Positions 62,423-64,000 of a stretch of DNA of 64,000 nucleotides are shown piece after piece. The notes beneath the pieces are model-generated. The model saw only the letters and a program-made list of their open reading frames with translations, had not been told where the DNA came from and did no database searches. This stretch comes from Bradyrhizobium sp. CCBAU 53351 (lineage in GTDB: Bacteria; Pseudomonadota; Alphaproteobacteria; Rhizobiales; Xanthobacteraceae). The stretch lies in the NCBI RefSeq assembly GCF_015291745.1, contig NZ_CP030059.1:4925501-4989500 (forward strand), given 5' to 3'. Position 1 is the stretch's first letter. Every line of letters starts with the position of its first letter. A program made the position numbers and the translations under genes.

Positions 62423-62782
62423 ATGAAGCTTCCAGGGCCCGACCACCCCATCACCATCACCCAAAATCCCCGGCGCGTCCGGGTCACCGCGGGCGACATC
62501 GTGATTGCCGAGACCAGCAAGGCACTGACCCTGAAAGAGGCGAAATACCCGGCGGTGCAATATGTGCCGCGGGAGGACACCAATATGGCCCTGCTGGAGC
62601 GCACCGAGCGCACCACCCATTGCCCCTACAAGGGTGACGCCAACTATTTCAGCGTCAAGGCCGACGGCAAGACGCTCGACAATGCGATCTGGACTTACGA
62701 GACGCCCTTCCCCGCGATGACGGAGATTTCCGGCCATCTCGCCTTCTATCCGGACAAGGTGAAGATCGAGGAAGTGGGGTAG
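62423..62782 (+). CDS. DUF427 domain protein
   Basis: 119-residue protein of the DUF427 fold: RRVRVTAGDIVIAETSKAL, REDTNMALLERT, the signature THCPYKGDANYFSV and AIWTYETPFPAM near the C-terminus. Function unknown; the conserved HCPYKG might bind a ligand. ATG 62423 begins the domain with AAGG upstream; the frame is open about 13 codons earlier. Confidence 0.88.
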   Translation: MKLPGPDHPITITQNPRRVRVTAGDIVIAETSKALTLKEAKYPAVQYVPREDTNMALLERTERTTHCPYKGDANYFSVKADGKTLDNAIWTYETPFPAMTEISGHLAFYPDKVKIEEVG

Positions 62783-62800
62783 GCCCTGCTGTAGCGCCAC

Positions 62801-62889
62801 GTCATGGCCGGGTTATCCCGGCCATCCACGTTCTTGGATAATCGCAGATACCGAAACACGTGGATGCCCGGGACGAGCCCGGGCATGAC
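62801..62889. repeat. Intergenic palindromic repeat, family D
   Basis: GTCATGGCCGGG-TTAT-CCCGGCCATCCACG and CGTGGATGCCCGGGACGAGCCCGGGCATGAC, a nested palindrome of two hairpins plus an outer pairing. Only one copy is seen in the window, but the GTCATGGCCGGGCTTGTCCCGGCCATCCACG type is known to be dispersed in Bradyrhizobium-like genomes. Confidence 0.75.
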
Positions 62890-62912
62890 GATGAGTGCTG
62901 CTACCGGTCGGG

Positions 62913-63086
62913 CTATGCCCTGAAAATCGTCAGCCCCAGTATCAGCAGCACCAGGAAGATCACGACAAACACGTAGAACAGGAAGCGGGCGATATCGGCG
63001 GAGGCAGCCGAGATTCCGGTGAAGCCGAGCACGCCGGCCACAATCGAGATCAGCAGGAAGATCAGCGCCCATTTCAGGATCGTCAT
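62913..63086 (-). CDS. Small membrane protein, DUF1328 (YtjA-like)
   Basis: 57 residues, two hydrophobic spans: [20 protein letters not shown] and, after [35 protein letters not shown]. This is the exact layout of the DUF1328 family of small inner-membrane proteins, often stress-induced. ATG 63086; the stop TAG is followed by a long repeat. Too short for common cut-offs. Confidence 0.88.
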   Translation of the reverse strand: MTILKWALIFLLISIVAGVLGFTGISAASADIARFLFYVFVVIFLVLLILGLTIFRA

Positions 63087-63255
63087 CGCCAGCTCCGCAA
63101 TCGGTTGCCGCTTGCCGCGGCTCTCTACGCCCTTTCGCGAATGCTAACTTTGCTACGCGGAACTGGTTCCTCCGGTTGCCGCTGCCGAAACGACACTTGC
63201 TGAATCCGGTTCCCGGCGGCACAGTCCCGGCGGGACGGGACGCGGGGCGACCATA

Positions 63256-64000
63256 ATGACGATGTCACATTCAGCGACGATGGGCGCGGAGGCGCAGGCT
63301 GCGCCGAAGAGCAAGGCGCGCAATCTCTCGCTCGATCGTGCCCGTACCTTCCTGACGCTGGTGGTGCTGCTGCATCACGCGGTGATTCCCTACACGCATT
63401 TCGGTCACACCGATCCGGCCTCCTTCGCCGGCTTCGACATGATTGTGCTCGCCACCGACAGCTTCTTCATGGCGATGTTCTTCTTCCTGTCGGGCCTGTT
63501 CACCTGGCCCGGCATCGCGCGCAAGGCACCGTCGGTCTTTTTGCGCGACCGCCTGTTGCGGCTCGGGCTGCCGTTCGCGATCGCGGCCCTCACCGTCATC
63601 CCGCTCGCCTACTACGCCATCGCGCTGCGGGCCGAGCCCGAGTTGACCTTCGCTGCATTCTGGTGGAAGACGGTGACGGCGGGGCCGTGGCCGAGCGGCC
63701 CGATCTGGTTCGTGTGGGTGCTGCTCGCCTTCGATCTCACCGCGAGCCTGCTCTACCGGGTCTCGGCGCATCTGGTCGACCCGATCAACCGCGTCTCGTT
63801 GCGCGGATTCGACCAGCCGGCCGCGTTCTGGCTGGTGCTCGCCGCGATCAGCATCCTCGTCTACGTGCCGGCGCTGGTCTATTTCGGCGCCAACAAATGG
63901 TTCGAGTTCGGACCGTTCTCGGTGCAGGCGAGCCGCATCCTGCTCTACTTCAGCTACTTCTTCATCGGCGCCAGCGTCGGCTCGGCGAACTTCGATCGCG
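63256..64000 (+). CDS. Acyltransferase 3 family membrane protein (C-terminus cut by window edge)
   Basis: At least 248 residues of an acyltransferase-3/OpgC-type integral membrane protein. The N-terminal signature is LSLDRARTFLTLVVLLHHAV, with the conserved R and H, then FFFLSGLFTWPGI and LRDRLLRLGLP. Five or more spans are visible before the window ends. Such enzymes transfer acyl groups to sugars or lipids. The ATG at 63256 is chosen as first in frame; no clear ribosome site. Confidence 0.87.
   Translation, partial: MTMSHSATMGAEAQAAPKSKARNLSLDRARTFLTLVVLLHHAVIPYTHFGHTDPASFAGFDMIVLATDSFFMAMFFFLSGLFTWPGIARKAPSVFLRDRLLRLGLPFAIAALTVIPLAYYAIALRAEPELTFAAFWWKTVTAGPWPSGPIWFVWVLLAFDLTASLLYRVSAHLVDPINRVSLRGFDQPAAFWLVLAAISILVYVPALVYFGANKWFEFGPFSVQASRILLYFSYFFIGASVGSANFDR

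Overview
The window is high-GC, densely coded chromosomal DNA from an alphaproteobacterium, almost certainly Bradyrhizobium or a very close relative. The evidence is a bradavidin-type biotin-binding gene remnant, an aerobic CO-dehydrogenase-type (cox) accessory cluster, the gene content overall, and dispersed palindromic intergenic repeats of the kind common in that genus. I see no rRNA, tRNA, transposase, integrase, prophage or CRISPR array. The region reads as ordinary core and accessory chromosome with local remodelling.

Layout. 1-8.1 kb: a truncated membrane adenylate cyclase, a TetR/HlyD/ABC efflux operon, an ArsR/SRPBCC/GFA operon, a zinc alcohol dehydrogenase, and DUF2000 and DUF4189 proteins. 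8.3-9.8 kb: a frameshifted bradavidin-like gene and a secreted protein of unknown function. 9.9-16.7 kb (minus strand): coxG-coxS-coxM-coxD-coxE, a split XdhC pair and a molybdopterin-binding/nucleotidyltransferase protein. This is a molybdenum hydroxylase locus in which the catalytic large subunit (coxL) is absent. 16.9-19.5 kb: pcaB-pcaD-pcaC of the beta-ketoadipate pathway. 20.8-25.9 kb: a complete branched-chain amino-acid-type ABC transporter (two permeases, two ATPases, one binding protein) ending in a clear terminator. 25.9-29.4 kb: a single-domain receiver divergent from a MASE4-PAS-PAS hybrid histidine kinase. 29.4-33.2 kb: P1 peptidase, KTSC protein, EF-hand protein, rpe and three tiny genes.

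33.2-37.5 kb (minus strand): a MotA/TolQ/ExbB-like channel protein, a single-span protein with a beta-sandwich-like exported domain and a third membrane protein, translationally coupled, followed by a metallophosphoesterase and a Ser/Thr kinase-universal stress fusion. This is the least explained module in the window. 37.7-39.8 kb: a NarX/UhpB-type kinase with a LuxR-type regulator. 40-44 kb: a TetR regulator, purB and an M20 amidohydrolase. 44-48.9 kb: an acyl-CoA synthetase, a SecD-head-like protein without the SecD membrane domain, a Popeye-like cyclic-nucleotide-binding membrane protein and a GST. 49-54.6 kb: murI, an HpcH aldolase, a cupin, a stand-alone E2-type acyltransferase-fold protein, rpsD, a ParE toxin-antitoxin pair and a threonine aldolase-like enzyme. 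54.7-64 kb: tandem serine hydrolases, a macro-domain protein, CGFS glutaredoxin, egtB-egtD (ergothioneine), LtrA, BolA, DUF427, DUF1328 and a truncated acyltransferase-3 protein.

Many genes are translationally coupled (ATGA or GTGA overlaps), which supports the operons above. Function calls come from reading motifs and family resemblance by eye. No database search was possible.
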